Notes: generated from the sequence alone by a model not told the origin. Numbered from the stretch's first letter, positions 18,968 through 29,742 are shown. The stretch is DNA of 64,000 nt from Stenotrophomonas hibiscicola ATCC 19867 (GCF_000382065.1 NZ_KB907500.1:655001-719000), one strand, 5' to 3'. Numbers and translations: made by a program.

Positions 18968-20011
18968 TCACTGGATCGGCACTGTCACCTGGCAGGCATA
19001 GTAGCCCTCGCTCCAGCCAGCCGTCATCCGCGCGGCGCTGCCGAAACGCCAGGCCAGCCGATGGCCGATGCTGTGCTGGGCATGGCCGGCACCGCGCGCC
19101 AGGGCCAGTCCGGGCGCCTGCGGGTCGGGCGCCGGGTTGCGCACGCGGATCTGCAGCTCGTTGCCCTCGCGCACCAGCTGCAGCTCGATGGTGCCGCCCT
19201 CGGGCAGCCGCGAGATGCCATGCAGCACGGCGTTCTCCACCAGCGGCTGCAGTACCAGGCGAGGCAGGGGAAGATTCCAGGGCAGCGGCTCATCGCGCTG
19301 CCAGCGCACCTGCAGACGCTCGCCCAGGCGCAGTGATTCAATCGACAGGTAGCGCTCGGCCAGCTCGCATTCGTCACGCAGGGTGGAATCGCCCTCGCCC
19401 GCCCCCAGCGCCGCACGGAACAGATCGGACAGGTCCAGCACCGCACGCTCGGCCACCGCCGGATCGCGATGCAGCAGGCTGGCGATCAGGTTCATGCTGT
19501 TGAACAGGAAATGGGGGCGGATCCGCGCCTGCAGCGCATCGGCCTGTGCGCGTGCGTTGGCCTGCACCTGCGCGGCCCAGCGGTCACTCACGTAGAAATA
19601 GCGCAGGGCCAGCGCGGTGATCAGCGCGGTGGTGGCCGCGCTGCCCAGCGTGAAGCGCCAGAAGCTGATGCCGCGGGCGAAGTTGTCGCCCAGCACCGCG
19701 TACAGCGCATGCACGATGCCGGCGCAGATCACCGCGATCAGTGTCGCCAGTGCGATGGCCGCCACAGCCCCCAGCACCTGCGGCAGCCTCGACAGCGCCT
19801 GCCGCAGCAGGCACAGGCTGGCGGTCACCGCCAGCGCAAGCCACAACGCGAAGCCGCTGGCCGACAGCAGTTCGCCGAAGGTCCAGTGACGGCTACCGTC
19901 GGGCGCCAGCGCCAGTACCACCACCACCAGCTCGGCCAGGCCGAGCATCGCCGCCAGCCGCGGCAGGCGGCACAGTTCCGGCATCCACGGCGGGGCGCTG
20001 GCCGGTGACAT
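18968..20011 (-). CDS. algZ: Sensor histidine kinase AlgZ/FimS-like (LytS family)
   Basis: The 347-residue membrane kinase has about four N-terminal membrane helices (residues 20-140) and a His_kinase domain with the H-box RPHFLFNSMNLIASLL (His167), followed by the N-box LVENAVLHGI of the ATPase fold. It is probably cotranscribed with the downstream algR, 10 bases away. It phosphorylates the regulator in response to an unknown signal. Confidence 0.88.
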   Translation of the reverse strand: MSPASAPPWMPELCRLPRLAAMLGLAELVVVVLALAPDGSRHWTFGELLSASGFALWLALAVTASLCLLRQALSRLPQVLGAVAAIALATLIAVICAGIVHALYAVLGDNFARGISFWRFTLGSAATTALITALALRYFYVSDRWAAQVQANARAQADALQARIRPHFLFNSMNLIASLLHRDPAVAERAVLDLSDLFRAALGAGEGDSTLRDECELAERYLSIESLRLGERLQVRWQRDEPLPWNLPLPRLVLQPLVENAVLHGISRLPEGGTIELQLVREGNELQIRVRNPAPDPQAPGLALARGAGHAQHSIGHRLAWRFGSAARMTAGWSEGYYACQVTVPIQ

Positions 20012-20014
20012 GGC

Positions 20015-20674
20015 TCAGGCAGCGCCCAGGCGTTCCTGCAACCAGTCACCCAGCGCCTGGATTTCTTCGGCGCAGACCTGGTGGGCCATCGGATAGCTGT
20101 GCCACTCCACCTCCAGGCCCATCGCCTGCAGGGCCTGCGCGCTGTGTACGGCCACCGCCTGCGGAATCACCGGGTCGCTGCTGCCATGGGCCATGAACAC
20201 CGGCACCTGCACCGCACCGTCAGCGCGCTTGGCGCTCTCGGCCTCGGGCAGGTAGGTGGACAGTGCAATCAGGCCGGCCAGTGGCGCCGTGCGTGACAGT
20301 GCGGCGGTCAGGATGATCGCGCCACCCTGCGAGAAACCGGCCAGGAAGATCTTCTCCGGAGCGATGCCGCGCTCGATCTCACGCGCGATCAGCGCATCCA
20401 GCTGCAGTACCGAGTCCTGCACGCCGGCCATGTCGGCGCGCGAGCGGAAATCCATGCCGACGATGTCGTACCAGCCGCGCATCGGCACGCCGTTGTTGAT
20501 CGTGATCGGCCGCACCGGCGCATGCGGGAACACGAAGCGCAGCGCTGGCCAGTGCGGACGCACCAGCTCCGGCACGATCGGCGCGAAGTCGTGACCGTCG
20601 GCGCCAAGGCCGTGCAGCCAGATCACCGACCACTGCGGCGAGGCGCCGGTTTCCTGTTCCACCGTTTGCAGCAT
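20015..20674 (-). CDS. Carboxylesterase/phospholipase, alpha/beta hydrolase
   Basis: The 219-residue serine esterase resembles EstB/carboxylesterase 2 enzymes. The nucleophile motif is GFSQGG (Ser115), and the acid and base are likely Asp167 (SSDPVI) and His198 (YPMAHQV). An LHGLGADGHDF oxyanion-hole block is near the N-terminus. It has no signal peptide, so it is cytoplasmic. It lies four bases before algZ on the same strand and may be in the same transcript. Confidence 0.88.
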   Translation of the reverse strand: MLQTVEQETGASPQWSVIWLHGLGADGHDFAPIVPELVRPHWPALRFVFPHAPVRPITINNGVPMRGWYDIVGMDFRSRADMAGVQDSVLQLDALIAREIERGIAPEKIFLAGFSQGGAIILTAALSRTAPLAGLIALSTYLPEAESAKRADGAVQVPVFMAHGSSDPVIPQAVAVHSAQALQAMGLEVEWHSYPMAHQVCAEEIQALGDWLQERLGAA

Positions 20675-20724
20675 GATGTGGCTCCTTCAAGTTCGAGCCG
20701 CATTATGCCGCTGCCGCAGGGCGA

Positions 20725-22650
20725 TCAGTACAGCGGCGGTTGTTCGGCCGCTTCCCGGCGCAGCTGTGCAGCGCGTACCAGCACCGGCGGCGGGATGTTC
20801 TCTTCGGGGATATCGAGCAGGCCAAGCCGATGCAGGAAGGTACCCGGCCCGCGCGATGACGTCAGCGCCACCACCGGGACCGCCAGCACCATGCCGATCA
20901 CCACCGGCGCCATCCACGCGGCCAGCGACGGCGATACGGCCCAGGCCAGCACGCCCATGAAGGCACCGAATACGCCGAGGCCGCCATAGCCGCGGATCAG
21001 CGCCAGCCACGAGATACCACCGTCGTCACGCTGCTGCGCGTCCCAGCCGGAATCGCGTCCGGACAGCACTTCGGCGACGCCGCGCGACTGCACGTACATC
21101 ACCACCGGCGCCATCAGCGCGGCCAGCACGGTTTCCACCAGCATCGAAACGAACGCGCGGATCGCGCCACCACAGCCACGACGGTCGACCGGCTCCAGAA
21201 GCATTGCCAGGTACCCCAGCACCTTGGGCAGCAGCAGCACGGCCATGGTGGCAGCGAACAGGCGAACCACCTGTTCTTCGTCCTGTGCGCGCCAGTAAAC
21301 GCTGGGCGACAGGTGCAGCAGGGCGTTGAAATCAATGCCTTCCTGGAACAATGGAATGGCGATGCCGATCAGCATCAGCATCGCCCACATCGGCGCGGTG
21401 AAGTAATGGCCGATGCCGATCAGCATGTGCGTGCGGCTGATCCAGTGCAGCCCACGGCTGCCGACCACCTTGCCGTGTTGCAGGTTGCCCTGGCACCAGC
21501 GGCGGTCGCGCACCAGCAGGTCAGTCAGTGTCGGAGGGCCTTCTTCGTAGCTGCCACCCAGGTAGGGCACCATGTGCGCGGCCCAGCCACCACGCCGCAT
21601 CAGCGCCGCTTCGACGAAGTCATGGCTGAGCACATGGCCGCCGAACGGCTTGCGTCCTGGTAGCGCTGGCAGGCCGGCGTGGTCTGCGAAGGCGCGGGTG
21701 CGGATGATGGCATTGTGGCCCCAATAGTTGCTCTCGGCGCCATGCCACCAGGCCACGCCACGCGCAATCACCGGCCCGTACACGCGGCCACCGAACTGCT
21801 GCATGCGCGCGAACAGGGTACGGCCACCGATCACCGACGGCAGGGTCTGGATCAGGCCGACGTCGGCGTTGTGTTCCATGCCGGCCACCAGGCGCACGAT
21901 GCTGTCGCCGGTCATCAGGCTGTCGGCGTCCAGGATCAGCATCTGCGGGTAGGCGCCGCCGAAGCGGCGCACCCAGTCGGCGATGTTGCCGGCCTTGCGC
22001 CCGCTGTTGTCGCCACGGCGGCGGTAGAACAGCCGCACCCGGCCATCAGGTACACGCTCGCGCAGTTCGGCAAACACCTGTTCCTCGGCACCGGCGATGT
22101 CCTCGCGGCGGGTGTCGCTGAGCACGAAGAAGTCGAAGCGGTCGAGCTGGCCGGTGGCCGCCACCGACTCGTAGATCGCCTGCAGGCCCGCCAGCAGGCG
22201 GCGCGGGTCTTCGTTGTAGGTTGGCATCAGCAGCGCGGTGCGGCTGTGTACCGTAGGCAGCGGCTTGTCCGGATCGATGCCCAGCCGGTAACCCCGGTCG
22301 AACACCGCCGTCAGGAAGCCGGCCACGGCACTGGCGAACGACAGCGCAATCCAGGCGAACAGGCCGACGAACAGCACCAGCAGGCAGGCTTCAAGCACGC
22401 TGATGCCGTTGGCCGACAGCACCCGCCACATCATCCGGGTAGCGATGGCGGTCATCGCCAGCGTGCCGCCGAAGATGTAGAACCGGCGCAGGCCGATCAG
22501 CCGCGGCGAGGTGCGGTGGCGTCGAACCTTCAGATGGCCCTCGCGCAGGGTCTGCTCGGGCATCTGCAACGGCGATTCCACCGGCAGCAGCGCCCAGCCG
22601 GCATCAAGCCGGGGCGTATCCGCTTCCGCATGGATGGTCTGCACCCCCAT
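20725..22650 (-). CDS. opgH: Osmoregulated periplasmic glucan glucosyltransferase H
   Basis: This 641-residue inner-membrane GT2 enzyme makes the beta-1,2 glucan backbone from UDP-glucose. The catalytic parts are visible: [16 protein letters not shown], the [15 protein letters not shown] metal site and the [12 protein letters not shown] block of the processive family. Membrane helices flank the catalytic domain. The usual partner opgG is not next to it; a lone opgH (hrpM) is normal in xanthomonads. Confidence 0.93.
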   Translation of the reverse strand: MGVQTIHAEADTPRLDAGWALLPVESPLQMPEQTLREGHLKVRRHRTSPRLIGLRRFYIFGGTLAMTAIATRMMWRVLSANGISVLEACLLVLFVGLFAWIALSFASAVAGFLTAVFDRGYRLGIDPDKPLPTVHSRTALLMPTYNEDPRRLLAGLQAIYESVAATGQLDRFDFFVLSDTRREDIAGAEEQVFAELRERVPDGRVRLFYRRRGDNSGRKAGNIADWVRRFGGAYPQMLILDADSLMTGDSIVRLVAGMEHNADVGLIQTLPSVIGGRTLFARMQQFGGRVYGPVIARGVAWWHGAESNYWGHNAIIRTRAFADHAGLPALPGRKPFGGHVLSHDFVEAALMRRGGWAAHMVPYLGGSYEEGPPTLTDLLVRDRRWCQGNLQHGKVVGSRGLHWISRTHMLIGIGHYFTAPMWAMLMLIGIAIPLFQEGIDFNALLHLSPSVYWRAQDEEQVVRLFAATMAVLLLPKVLGYLAMLLEPVDRRGCGGAIRAFVSMLVETVLAALMAPVVMYVQSRGVAEVLSGRDSGWDAQQRDDGGISWLALIRGYGGLGVFGAFMGVLAWAVSPSLAAWMAPVVIGMVLAVPVVALTSSRGPGTFLHRLGLLDIPEENIPPPVLVRAAQLRREAAEQPPLY

Positions 22651-23144
22651 TGCCGCCTACTCCGCGCGGTCGGCACGGCCGGCCATCCCGGCCGGGCTGC
22701 ATGCACCAAGGTTCCCGGCGCGCTTTCCCGGCGCCCGCACTTGTCCTGGCTGCGTCGGCCTCACGCCGCGCAGTCGCTGTCTGTCACTACCGGAACCCAC
22801 ACGATCTCCAACAGGGCGGAATCGAAAATGCGGCCCAGTCTAGGGCGCCGGATGTAAGCCGGGTGCGAAGGCCTACGCCGGGATTTATCCCCATTCAGCA
22901 AACAGCAGGCGAGTCTGGCAGCCAGGTATCGGATGTCACCTCGTCGCCTCCCGTGCTGGATCGTAACAAATGCGAACGGTTATCATTTCATGAACCAGGC
23001 AGGTTGCCGTCGTCCGCACGGTCAAAACCCACCCAGCTGCGCCGGTTCCAGCCCCGGCGCCGTATGACCCATGGAAGGGAGCTGCCCGCTGTCTGCGTGC
23101 GCCTGCTGCCTCCATCGGGTCTCCCTCCTCCGATGGAAGCCATC
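22651..23144. other. Divergent control region of opgH and the TonB receptor gene
   Basis: No gene fits here. A candidate Fur box lies at 22971-22985; the rest is GC-rich and shows no strong promoter match or repeat. The 5' leader of the TonB gene would be about 150 bases if transcription starts near the Fur box. Confidence 0.6.
22971..22985. promoter_or_regulatory. Candidate Fur box of the TonB receptor gene
   Basis: TGCGAACGGTTATCA matches the 7-1-7 Fur pattern TGATAATnATTATCA in 11 of 14 informative positions; the right half is perfect. It overlaps a possible -10 (TATCAT). It lies about 160 bases ahead of the start codon and fits control of an iron-siderophore receptor. Confidence 0.55.
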
Positions 23145-25187
23145 ATGCCCCTGTCCCGTTCCCGTCCCGCGCGCCCGCCGCGCACCCGCTTGGCCAGCGC
23201 CCTGGCCGCCGCCTGCCTGCTTGGCCTGCCCGGCATGGCTGCCGCAGAGGCCAGCGCCGATGCCTCCACCACGAATCTGGATACCGTGGTGGTTACCGCC
23301 TCGGGCAACCAGCAATGGATCAAGGATGCCCCGGCCAGCATCAGCGTAATCAGCCGCGAGGACATCGAACGTCAGCCGGTGCACGACCTGGCCACCCTGC
23401 TCAGCCGTGTGCCGGGCGTGACCGGTGGCCTCAGCGCGGTCGGCGAGCAGTCCAAGATCAAGCTGCGCGGCATGCCGTCGAACTACACGCTGGTGCTGGT
23501 GGACGGCAAGCGCATGGGCAGCTCGGCGTCGACCAACTACCGCCCCGACCTCGGCCGTCAGGATCTGAACTGGATCTCGCCGGAGCAGATCGAACGCATC
23601 GAAGTGGTGCGCGGGCCGATGTCGTCGCTGTATGGCTCCGATGCCATGGGCGGGGTGATCAACATCATCACCAAGCGCATCGGTGATGACTGGAGCGGCA
23701 GCGCCACCCACAGCTACACCCGCCCCGCTGACGGCAAGCGCGGCGATACCCGGCAGATCGGCGCAACGTTCTCCGGCCCGCTCGGCGAGCGCTTTGGCCT
23801 GCGCATCGGCGCCAACAGCATGCGCCGCGATTCGGACCGCTCCAACGGCGGTGTCTACGGCAATGCCTATGCGGGCGAGAAGGACCGCAATGTCGACGCG
23901 CTGCTGCAGTGGAACCTGAGCGACGCACAGGCGCTGTCGCTGGAAGCCGGCCATGGCGTGCAGCAGGCCTTCATCGATGCGTCGCTGGAAAAGCAGGATG
24001 AAAGCGCGTGGGGTGCCAGTGAGCTCAAGCGCAGCTCGCTGGCGCTCAACCACGATGGCAAGTGGAGCTTCGGCAATTCGAAGATCAGTGCGTACTGGAC
24101 CGAGTACAGGAACAACATCGGTGCTACCGGCCGTTCCGAAGCAACAGATACGATCATCGAGGGCAACCTGACCACGCCGTTCACCCTCGGCGTTGAACAC
24201 CAGTTTGCCGTGGGCGGCCAGTGGAAGCGCCAGGAACTGACCAACACCGATACCATCGGCCGCGCGCCGATCGACTATGCCGGCAATGCCGTCAGCGGTT
24301 CCGATCTGGAAGTGGATGCCTGGGCCCTGTTCGTAGAAGACGAACTGAAGCTGCACCGCACCCTGGCACTGACCCTGGGCGCGCGCCTGGACCACCATGA
24401 GAAGTTCGGTGGCCACGTCAGCCCGCGCGCCTACCTGGTCTGGCATCCGGCCGAGCAATGGACCATCCGCGGTGGCGTTTCCAAGGGCTTCCGCGCGCCC
24501 AGCCTGACCGAGAACTCGCCCAGCGCCGCCACCCAGTCCGGGGGCCGTGGCTGCACCTCGCTGATCCCGCTGGGCTATACCCGCGGCGGCTGCTACATGG
24601 CCGGAAACCCGGACCTGGACCCGGAAACCAGCACCAACCGCGAGATCGGCATCAGCTTCGACAACGACCTGGTCGATGCCGGCCTGACCTACTTCCACAC
24701 CGACTTCAGGAACAAGATCGAGTACGCACCGCTGGGCAGGTTCAACGGCATCTGGTGGACACGGATGAGCAACGTGCAGCGCGCACGCACCAGCGGCATG
24801 GAAGGCAACCTCAATTTCCGCTTCGGCGAGCACTGGCGCTGGCGCACCTCGGCGACCTGGATGAAGGAAGCCAAGAACCTGACCACCGGCCGCAACCTGA
24901 TCGATACTCCGGAATTCTCTGGCTATTCGTCGCTGGACTGGACGCCCAGTACGGTGTTTTCCAGCAGCCTGTCGGCGCAGTACACCGGCAAGCAGACCGG
25001 CACGGCGACGACCTTCCTCAAGGCCTACACGCTGTATGACCTGACCGCAGCGCTTAACGTCAACGAGGTGCTGACCCTGCGCGGTGGCATCAGCAACCTG
25101 GCCGACAAGACGCTGTATGCCGAAGGCTCCACCGACTACTTCGTCGCTGGGCGCAGCTACTTCCTCAGCATGACCGCACGGTTCTGA
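23145..25187 (+). CDS. TonB-dependent receptor, likely catecholate siderophore (FepA-like)
   Basis: The 680-residue outer-membrane receptor has a signal peptide (RLASALAAACLLGLPGMAAAE), a TonB-box-like stretch (LDTVVVTAS), a plug domain (about residues 40-160, with MPSNYTLVLVDGKRMGSS and GPMSSLYGSDAMGGVINIITK) and a barrel ending ..SYFLSMTARF. The plug resembles FepA/CirA types. The start at 23145 has GGAA 8 bases ahead; an ATG 12 bases upstream is also possible. The substrate cannot be fixed from sequence alone. Confidence 0.88.
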   Translation: MPLSRSRPARPPRTRLASALAAACLLGLPGMAAAEASADASTTNLDTVVVTASGNQQWIKDAPASISVISREDIERQPVHDLATLLSRVPGVTGGLSAVGEQSKIKLRGMPSNYTLVLVDGKRMGSSASTNYRPDLGRQDLNWISPEQIERIEVVRGPMSSLYGSDAMGGVINIITKRIGDDWSGSATHSYTRPADGKRGDTRQIGATFSGPLGERFGLRIGANSMRRDSDRSNGGVYGNAYAGEKDRNVDALLQWNLSDAQALSLEAGHGVQQAFIDASLEKQDESAWGASELKRSSLALNHDGKWSFGNSKISAYWTEYRNNIGATGRSEATDTIIEGNLTTPFTLGVEHQFAVGGQWKRQELTNTDTIGRAPIDYAGNAVSGSDLEVDAWALFVEDELKLHRTLALTLGARLDHHEKFGGHVSPRAYLVWHPAEQWTIRGGVSKGFRAPSLTENSPSAATQSGGRGCTSLIPLGYTRGGCYMAGNPDLDPETSTNREIGISFDNDLVDAGLTYFHTDFRNKIEYAPLGRFNGIWWTRMSNVQRARTSGMEGNLNFRFGEHWRWRTSATWMKEAKNLTTGRNLIDTPEFSGYSSLDWTPSTVFSSSLSAQYTGKQTGTATTFLKAYTLYDLTAALNVNEVLTLRGGISNLADKTLYAEGSTDYFVAGRSYFLSMTARF

Positions 25188-25202
25188 GCCCCGCGCGCGC
25201 CG

Positions 25203-25233
25203 TGATCGCGCTGGCGTGATGCCAGCGCGATCA
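25203..25233. repeat. Perfect 13-bp hairpin after the receptor gene
   Basis: TGATCGCGCTGGC, loop GTGAT and the exact complement lie between the convergent ends of the receptor gene and the small ORF at 25245. There is no T run, so it may be a weak or Rho-assisted terminator. Confidence 0.6.
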
Positions 25234-25244
25234 ACGGTGGCGGA

Positions 25245-25415
25245 TTACTCGCTTTCCAGCGCGGCCGGCGCCGCGTCCCGCGTGGCGGCCGTGCGCGCAC
25301 GGTCCATCGCCACCGCCAGTTGCTGGCGCGCGAGCAGTTGTTGTGCCTGCACCACTTCAGGTGTCGGCAGGAGCACCGGCCCCGGTGCGTTTTCCGGTGT
25401 AGCAGCTGTAGTCAT
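25245..25415 (-). CDS. Small 56-residue protein, unknown
   Basis: The frame starts MTTAATPENAPGPVLLPT with a strong GGAGG site 4-5 bases before the ATG and ends ..AAPAALESE. The middle (QAQQLLARQQLAVAMDRARTA) is predicted helical and rich in Gln and Ala. No signal peptide or membrane segment is visible. It is too short for family assignment. The strong ribosome site and clean stop support it as a real small gene convergent with the receptor gene. Confidence 0.6.
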   Translation of the reverse strand: MTTAATPENAPGPVLLPTPEVVQAQQLLARQQLAVAMDRARTAATRDAAPAALESE

Positions 25416-25579
25416 GCAACCTCCATGGACATCCCGCCGCCGCCGGGGTCAACCGCGGCGGCAGCGGAACTGCGCACCCTAACCTAAAAACAAGGCGGGC
25501 GGGTGACGGTGCGGCGCCGGGCCGCAGCCGTCGGAACAAGGCAGGCGTCACATTTTTGACGGCAGCGCTTGGATCCTGA

Positions 25580-25595
25580 ATAGGACTTGTCCTAT
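25580..25595. promoter_or_regulatory. Palindromic operator-like site before DUF2628 gene
   Basis: The perfect inverted repeat ATAGGAC-TT-GTCCTAT lies 35 bases ahead of the start codon. A TTGACG at 25556-25561 places the -10 region on top of it at 17-base spacing. This arrangement fits a repressor site; which regulator binds is unknown. Confidence 0.5.
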
Positions 25596-25629
25596 CATGA
25601 AAACGTTTTCTCACAGGGATGTTTCCCCA

Positions 25630-26016
25630 ATGAATACCACTGACCTGTCCCAGTTCAGCCCGAAGTGGCAGTTCCGCTTCAACTTCTTCCGCCAGCACGG
25701 CGCCCCCAAGAACCCCGGCTTCAAGCAGGCCTGGAAGGCGCTGTCCTTTGGTGATCGCCTGAAGATCAACCTGAACTTCTTCGCGCTGTTCTTCGGCGCC
25801 ATCTACCTGCTGATCCTTGGCATGTGGCGCAAGGCACTGGTGGTGATCGGCATCAACATCGTACTGGCCATCATCACCATGTTCCTTCCCGACGTTGTCG
25901 GGCGCATGCTGTTCATCGCCATGAACCTGCTGGTCGCCTCCAGCACCAACTACAGCTACTACCTGGAGAAGGTGGAAGGGCGCACCAGCTGGAACCCGTT
26001 TGAAGGCATGTTCTGA
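25630..26016 (+). CDS. DUF2628-like small membrane protein
   Basis: The 128-residue protein has a polar N-terminus (about residues 1-45), a hydrophobic stretch with helices around LNFFALFFGAIYLLILGMW and VVIGINIVLAIITMFL and another at MLFIAMNLLVASS, then a short C-terminal tail. This layout fits the DUF2628 family. The start at 25630 is the one with the start of the conserved part; the longer frame adds 11 residues across the operator region. The role is unknown. Confidence 0.72.
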   Translation: MNTTDLSQFSPKWQFRFNFFRQHGAPKNPGFKQAWKALSFGDRLKINLNFFALFFGAIYLLILGMWRKALVVIGINIVLAIITMFLPDVVGRMLFIAMNLLVASSTNYSYYLEKVEGRTSWNPFEGMF

Positions 26017-26094
26017 GCCATCAGACCTGCGCAGGGATGCGCGGCAAGGATGCAAGCGACGCCCGGCCTCCGCCGGGCGTCTTCGTTTTCTGGC

Positions 26095-28626
26095 TCAGGC
26101 CGCGCGGCGTGCCGTGGCCATCGGCCCGGCCTGCAGGCGGAAGCGCGACACCGCCACCGCCAGCTGCTCGGCCTGCTCCTCCATCGAGCGGGCTGCTGCA
26201 CTGGCTTCCTCCACCAGTGCAGCATTCTGCTGGGTGGTTTCGTCCATCTGCACCACGGTCTGGTTGACCTGCTCGATGCCGGCCGACTGTTCGCGCGAGG
26301 CGGCCGAGATCTCGGCCATGATCTCATTCACGCGGCCGACCTGACCGACGATGTCCTGCATGGTGCGTCCGGCACCGTGCACCAGCTGCGCACCGGCTCC
26401 GACCTGTGCCACCGAAGCGTCGATCAGCTCCTTGATCTCCTTGGCGGCACCCGCTGAGCGCTGCGCCAGCGCACGGACTTCGCTGGCGACCACGGCGAAG
26501 CCACGGCCCTGCTCGCCGGCGCGCGCGGCTTCCACCGCCGCGTTCAATGCCAGGATGTTGGTCTGGAACGCAATGCCATCGATCACCGAGATGATCTCGG
26601 CGATGCGCTGCGACGAGGCTTCGATCTGCTGCATCGTCTGCACCACCTGGCTGACCACCTCGCCCCCTTCGCTGGCCACGCCCGCTGCGGAACCGGCCAG
26701 CATGTTGGCCTGCAGCGCGTGGTCGGCATTCTGGCGCACGGTGGAGGTCAGTTCCTCCATCGACGCGGCGGTTTCTTCCAGATTGGCGGCCTGCTGTTCG
26801 GTGCGGCGCGACAGGTCGCTGTTGCCGGCCGCGATCTCGCCAGCGGCCAGGCGGATGCTGGCCGCCGACTGCTGGATCTGTCCGACGATCTGAGTCAGCT
26901 GCTGCACGGTGCTGTTGGCATCGTCGCGCATCACCGCGAACACCCCGTGGAACTCACCCTGCATGCGCGCAGTGAGGTCGCCGGCGGCGATCGCCCGCAG
27001 CAGCGTAGACAGTGCAGCCAGGTTGTGGTCGCTGACCTGCATCATTGTGTTCAAGGTCTCCACCATGCGGCGGAAATCATGCTCGAAGCGCAGCGCATCA
27101 CCGCGCACGGCGAAATCACCGGCAGCGGCGGCGGCGGCCAGCTGCTGGATCTGCTCGTTGATCGCAGCCAGGTTGCCCTTGGTGGTTGCCATCGCGGCGG
27201 TGAATGCCGCCTTCTCGCCCGGCAGCGCTTCCATGTCCACGCTGAGGTCGCCCACGGCGTAGCGCTGCATCACCTCGACCAGGCGCTGGGTGACCGCATT
27301 GCTGGAGGCCACCAGCTGGTTGCTGTCGGCCACCATGCGGCCGTACTCGCCCGGGAACGCCGCAGCATCCATGCGGTAGCTGAGTTCCCCGGCATCGTGG
27401 CGGCGCGCCATTTCGGCCTGCGCAGCCATCACTGACTGCAACTGCCCACGCATGCCCTGCATCGCGTCCAGCAGGCGCCCCACTTCGTCGTTGCTGCGCG
27501 CCGGCAGCGTGCTGTCCAGCTTGCCGGCGGCGACATCACCGGCCACGCGCACCGCTTCGGCCAACGGGCGGATCGCCAGGCGGCGCAGCAGTACATGGAC
27601 ACCGGCGCTGAGGCTCAGCGCGGCGATCACGCCGACCAGCAGGGTCAGCCACAGCAGCTGGCGTGCCTCAGCCACGATCACCGCGTGCGGCATCACCACG
27701 CCCAGGGCAAAACGCTGCGGCGCATCGCCGACCCGCAGCGGTACATACACCCGCACATTGCCGGCCGCATCCGGAGTGAAGGCCTCGAACGGACGGTCGG
27801 CGGCAATGTCGGCCAGCATGCTGCGGGTCTGCGCGTCGCTGCGCGGCTTGCCGATCTCGGCGGCATTGGCCGAGGCCAGCACCACACCCTTCGGCGACAG
27901 CAGTTCGACACGACCGGCCCCCATCGGCTTCAGCGTGGCCAGGTGCTTCTGCAACGCCGCCAGCGAGAAGTCCACGGTGAACACGCCCAGGAATCTGCCG
28001 TTCTCGATGATCGGCGTGCTCAGGGTGCTCATGAGCACTTTCTGGCCGGCGATGTCATAGGCGTAGGGTTCGCTGACCTTGGGCAGCTTGTCGCGGCTGG
28101 GCCCCATGTACCAGTCGCCCGATCCGCTGGCGGTCTCGGTGTAATCGGTCATCACCGACTGCTGCGGCTTGCCGTCCTGCCAGGCCCAGTAGCTCATGTA
28201 ACGGCCGGTGGCATCGTGTGCTTCGGTATTGACGAACTCCGCATCCTTGCCGTCGAAGGCATCGGCCTCCCACATGGTGCTCTTGCCGAGCCATTGCGGA
28301 TGAGCACGCAGCTGTTCGCCGAGCACCGCCGCCAGGCTGGCGCGGTCGGGCACGTCGCCACGGGCACGCTGGGCCAGCACGCTTTCAACCATGGCATCGT
28401 TGCTGGCAAAGGCGGTGCCCAGGTCAGCCGCCACCTGGCGCGCCTCGGCGTTGGCCTCGCTGGTCATTGTCTGGCGCGAGGCGCTGATCAGACTGGCGCT
28501 GGCCTGCCGGTAGATCAGGAACGCGGTCAGGCCGAAGCACAGCAGCGCGATCACAGCGGTGCCCAGCATCAGCTTGTGGGCGATGCTGCCCGGGCGTTGG
28601 GCAGTGGCGGAGCGGGAAGAAGGCAT
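26095..28626 (-). CDS. Methyl-accepting chemotaxis protein
   Basis: The 843-residue chemoreceptor has a membrane helix (about residues 18-40), a large periplasmic dCache-type sensor (about 45-320), a second membrane helix, HAMP-type repeats and a long MCP signalling domain. The highly conserved hairpin tip is seen as [37 protein letters not shown]. It has no C-terminal CheR-binding pentapeptide. No che genes are nearby. The ligand is unknown. Confidence 0.92.
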   Translation of the reverse strand: MPSSRSATAQRPGSIAHKLMLGTAVIALLCFGLTAFLIYRQASASLISASRQTMTSEANAEARQVAADLGTAFASNDAMVESVLAQRARGDVPDRASLAAVLGEQLRAHPQWLGKSTMWEADAFDGKDAEFVNTEAHDATGRYMSYWAWQDGKPQQSVMTDYTETASGSGDWYMGPSRDKLPKVSEPYAYDIAGQKVLMSTLSTPIIENGRFLGVFTVDFSLAALQKHLATLKPMGAGRVELLSPKGVVLASANAAEIGKPRSDAQTRSMLADIAADRPFEAFTPDAAGNVRVYVPLRVGDAPQRFALGVVMPHAVIVAEARQLLWLTLLVGVIAALSLSAGVHVLLRRLAIRPLAEAVRVAGDVAAGKLDSTLPARSNDEVGRLLDAMQGMRGQLQSVMAAQAEMARRHDAGELSYRMDAAAFPGEYGRMVADSNQLVASSNAVTQRLVEVMQRYAVGDLSVDMEALPGEKAAFTAAMATTKGNLAAINEQIQQLAAAAAAGDFAVRGDALRFEHDFRRMVETLNTMMQVSDHNLAALSTLLRAIAAGDLTARMQGEFHGVFAVMRDDANSTVQQLTQIVGQIQQSAASIRLAAGEIAAGNSDLSRRTEQQAANLEETAASMEELTSTVRQNADHALQANMLAGSAAGVASEGGEVVSQVVQTMQQIEASSQRIAEIISVIDGIAFQTNILALNAAVEAARAGEQGRGFAVVASEVRALAQRSAGAAKEIKELIDASVAQVGAGAQLVHGAGRTMQDIVGQVGRVNEIMAEISAASREQSAGIEQVNQTVVQMDETTQQNAALVEEASAAARSMEEQAEQLAVAVSRFRLQAGPMATARRAA

Positions 28627-28839
28627 GGGAGGGTCCGCAAGGCAATTCAGGACGACCGGCGTCACGAGGACACCGCGCAGGCGCGCGATCCGTCGCGCAG
28701 GCCACCGGCCGCCGGGCCGCGCCCGGTGCACGAGGCACACCGGGTTTAGCGGCCGGCCGCCATCGAGATTGAGGCCAGCGGCTTGCACATTCCTGAACCT
28801 GCTCAGGGTGGGCTCGGTGCCCCGCCCCCTGCGACCATC

Positions 28840-29742
28840 TCATTCGGCGACCCGATCCTTGATCCACTCCGCCCTTGGCAGCACCTCAATGCTGCCGGCG
28901 GCGTACTGCTGCAGCACGTCGTCCGGGCCGAAGCGCGGCTGCCAGCCCAGCACGCTGCGCAGGCGGGCACTGTCGTAGACGCGATCGATGCTCAACGGCA
29001 GCGGCCAGCCCCGTCGTTCGAACTCGGCCAGCAGCTGTGGCGCGCGGCGTGCCAGCACGCTGCGCGGGTGGGTGGCCAGCTCCAGGCAATCCTCACGCCG
29101 GAACGGCGTCGGAGCGCACGCGATGTAACGCGCGAAAGCGGCGCCTTCGTCCAGCAGCAGCGCAGCATGCGCGCTGGCTACATCACGTGCGTCGATACCG
29201 CGGTGCAGGCGGAACATCGCCATGCGTTCGGGCGGCTCGGGGAAGCAGCGGGCCATGCGCAGCACGCGCACGCTGAAGGCCGGCGCCGCAGCGGCTTCGG
29301 CCAGTGCTTCGGCCTGCAGCTTGGTGCGGTGGTAGATCGTGCGCGGCAACGGCTCGGTGTCTTCATCGATCCAACGGCAGCCACCGGCGACCACGGCGTG
29401 GCCGTACAGCGCGGTTGTACTGGTCAGCACGAATCGCCGCGCCCCGGCTTCGCGTGCGGCCTGCAGCAGGTGCGCGGTCGCCTCCACGTTGATCTGGTGG
29501 AACACCCCGTCCGGCACCAGGCCGACATGGGGTGCGTGCAGGGCGGCGGTATGGATCACGGCGTCAACGCCCTGCACCGCCCGTGCGACAGCCTGGTGAT
29601 CGGTGACATCGGCAATGATGCGGGTGGTGGCGAATGGGCTGCGATCCAGCCCCACCACTTCGTGGGAGGCCGCCAATGCGCCGAAGATCGCGCGCCCGAT
29701 CCGCCCGGAACTGCCGGTCAGCAGAATCTTCATTGAGTCCAT
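28840..29742 (-). CDS. NAD-dependent epimerase/dehydratase (extended SDR)
   Basis: This 300-residue protein has the Rossmann motif LLTGSSGRIGRAIFGAL at the N-terminus and the catalytic pair YHRTK near residue 140. Both are features of the extended short-chain dehydrogenase family acting on nucleotide sugars or similar. A second start, nine bases downstream (MKILLTG), is also possible. The substrate is not clear, and there is no sugar cluster around. Confidence 0.82.
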   Translation of the reverse strand: MDSMKILLTGSSGRIGRAIFGALAASHEVVGLDRSPFATTRIIADVTDHQAVARAVQGVDAVIHTAALHAPHVGLVPDGVFHQINVEATAHLLQAAREAGARRFVLTSTTALYGHAVVAGGCRWIDEDTEPLPRTIYHRTKLQAEALAEAAAAPAFSVRVLRMARCFPEPPERMAMFRLHRGIDARDVASAHAALLLDEGAAFARYIACAPTPFRREDCLELATHPRSVLARRAPQLLAEFERRGWPLPLSIDRVYDSARLRSVLGWQPRFGPDDVLQQYAAGSIEVLPRAEWIKDRVAE

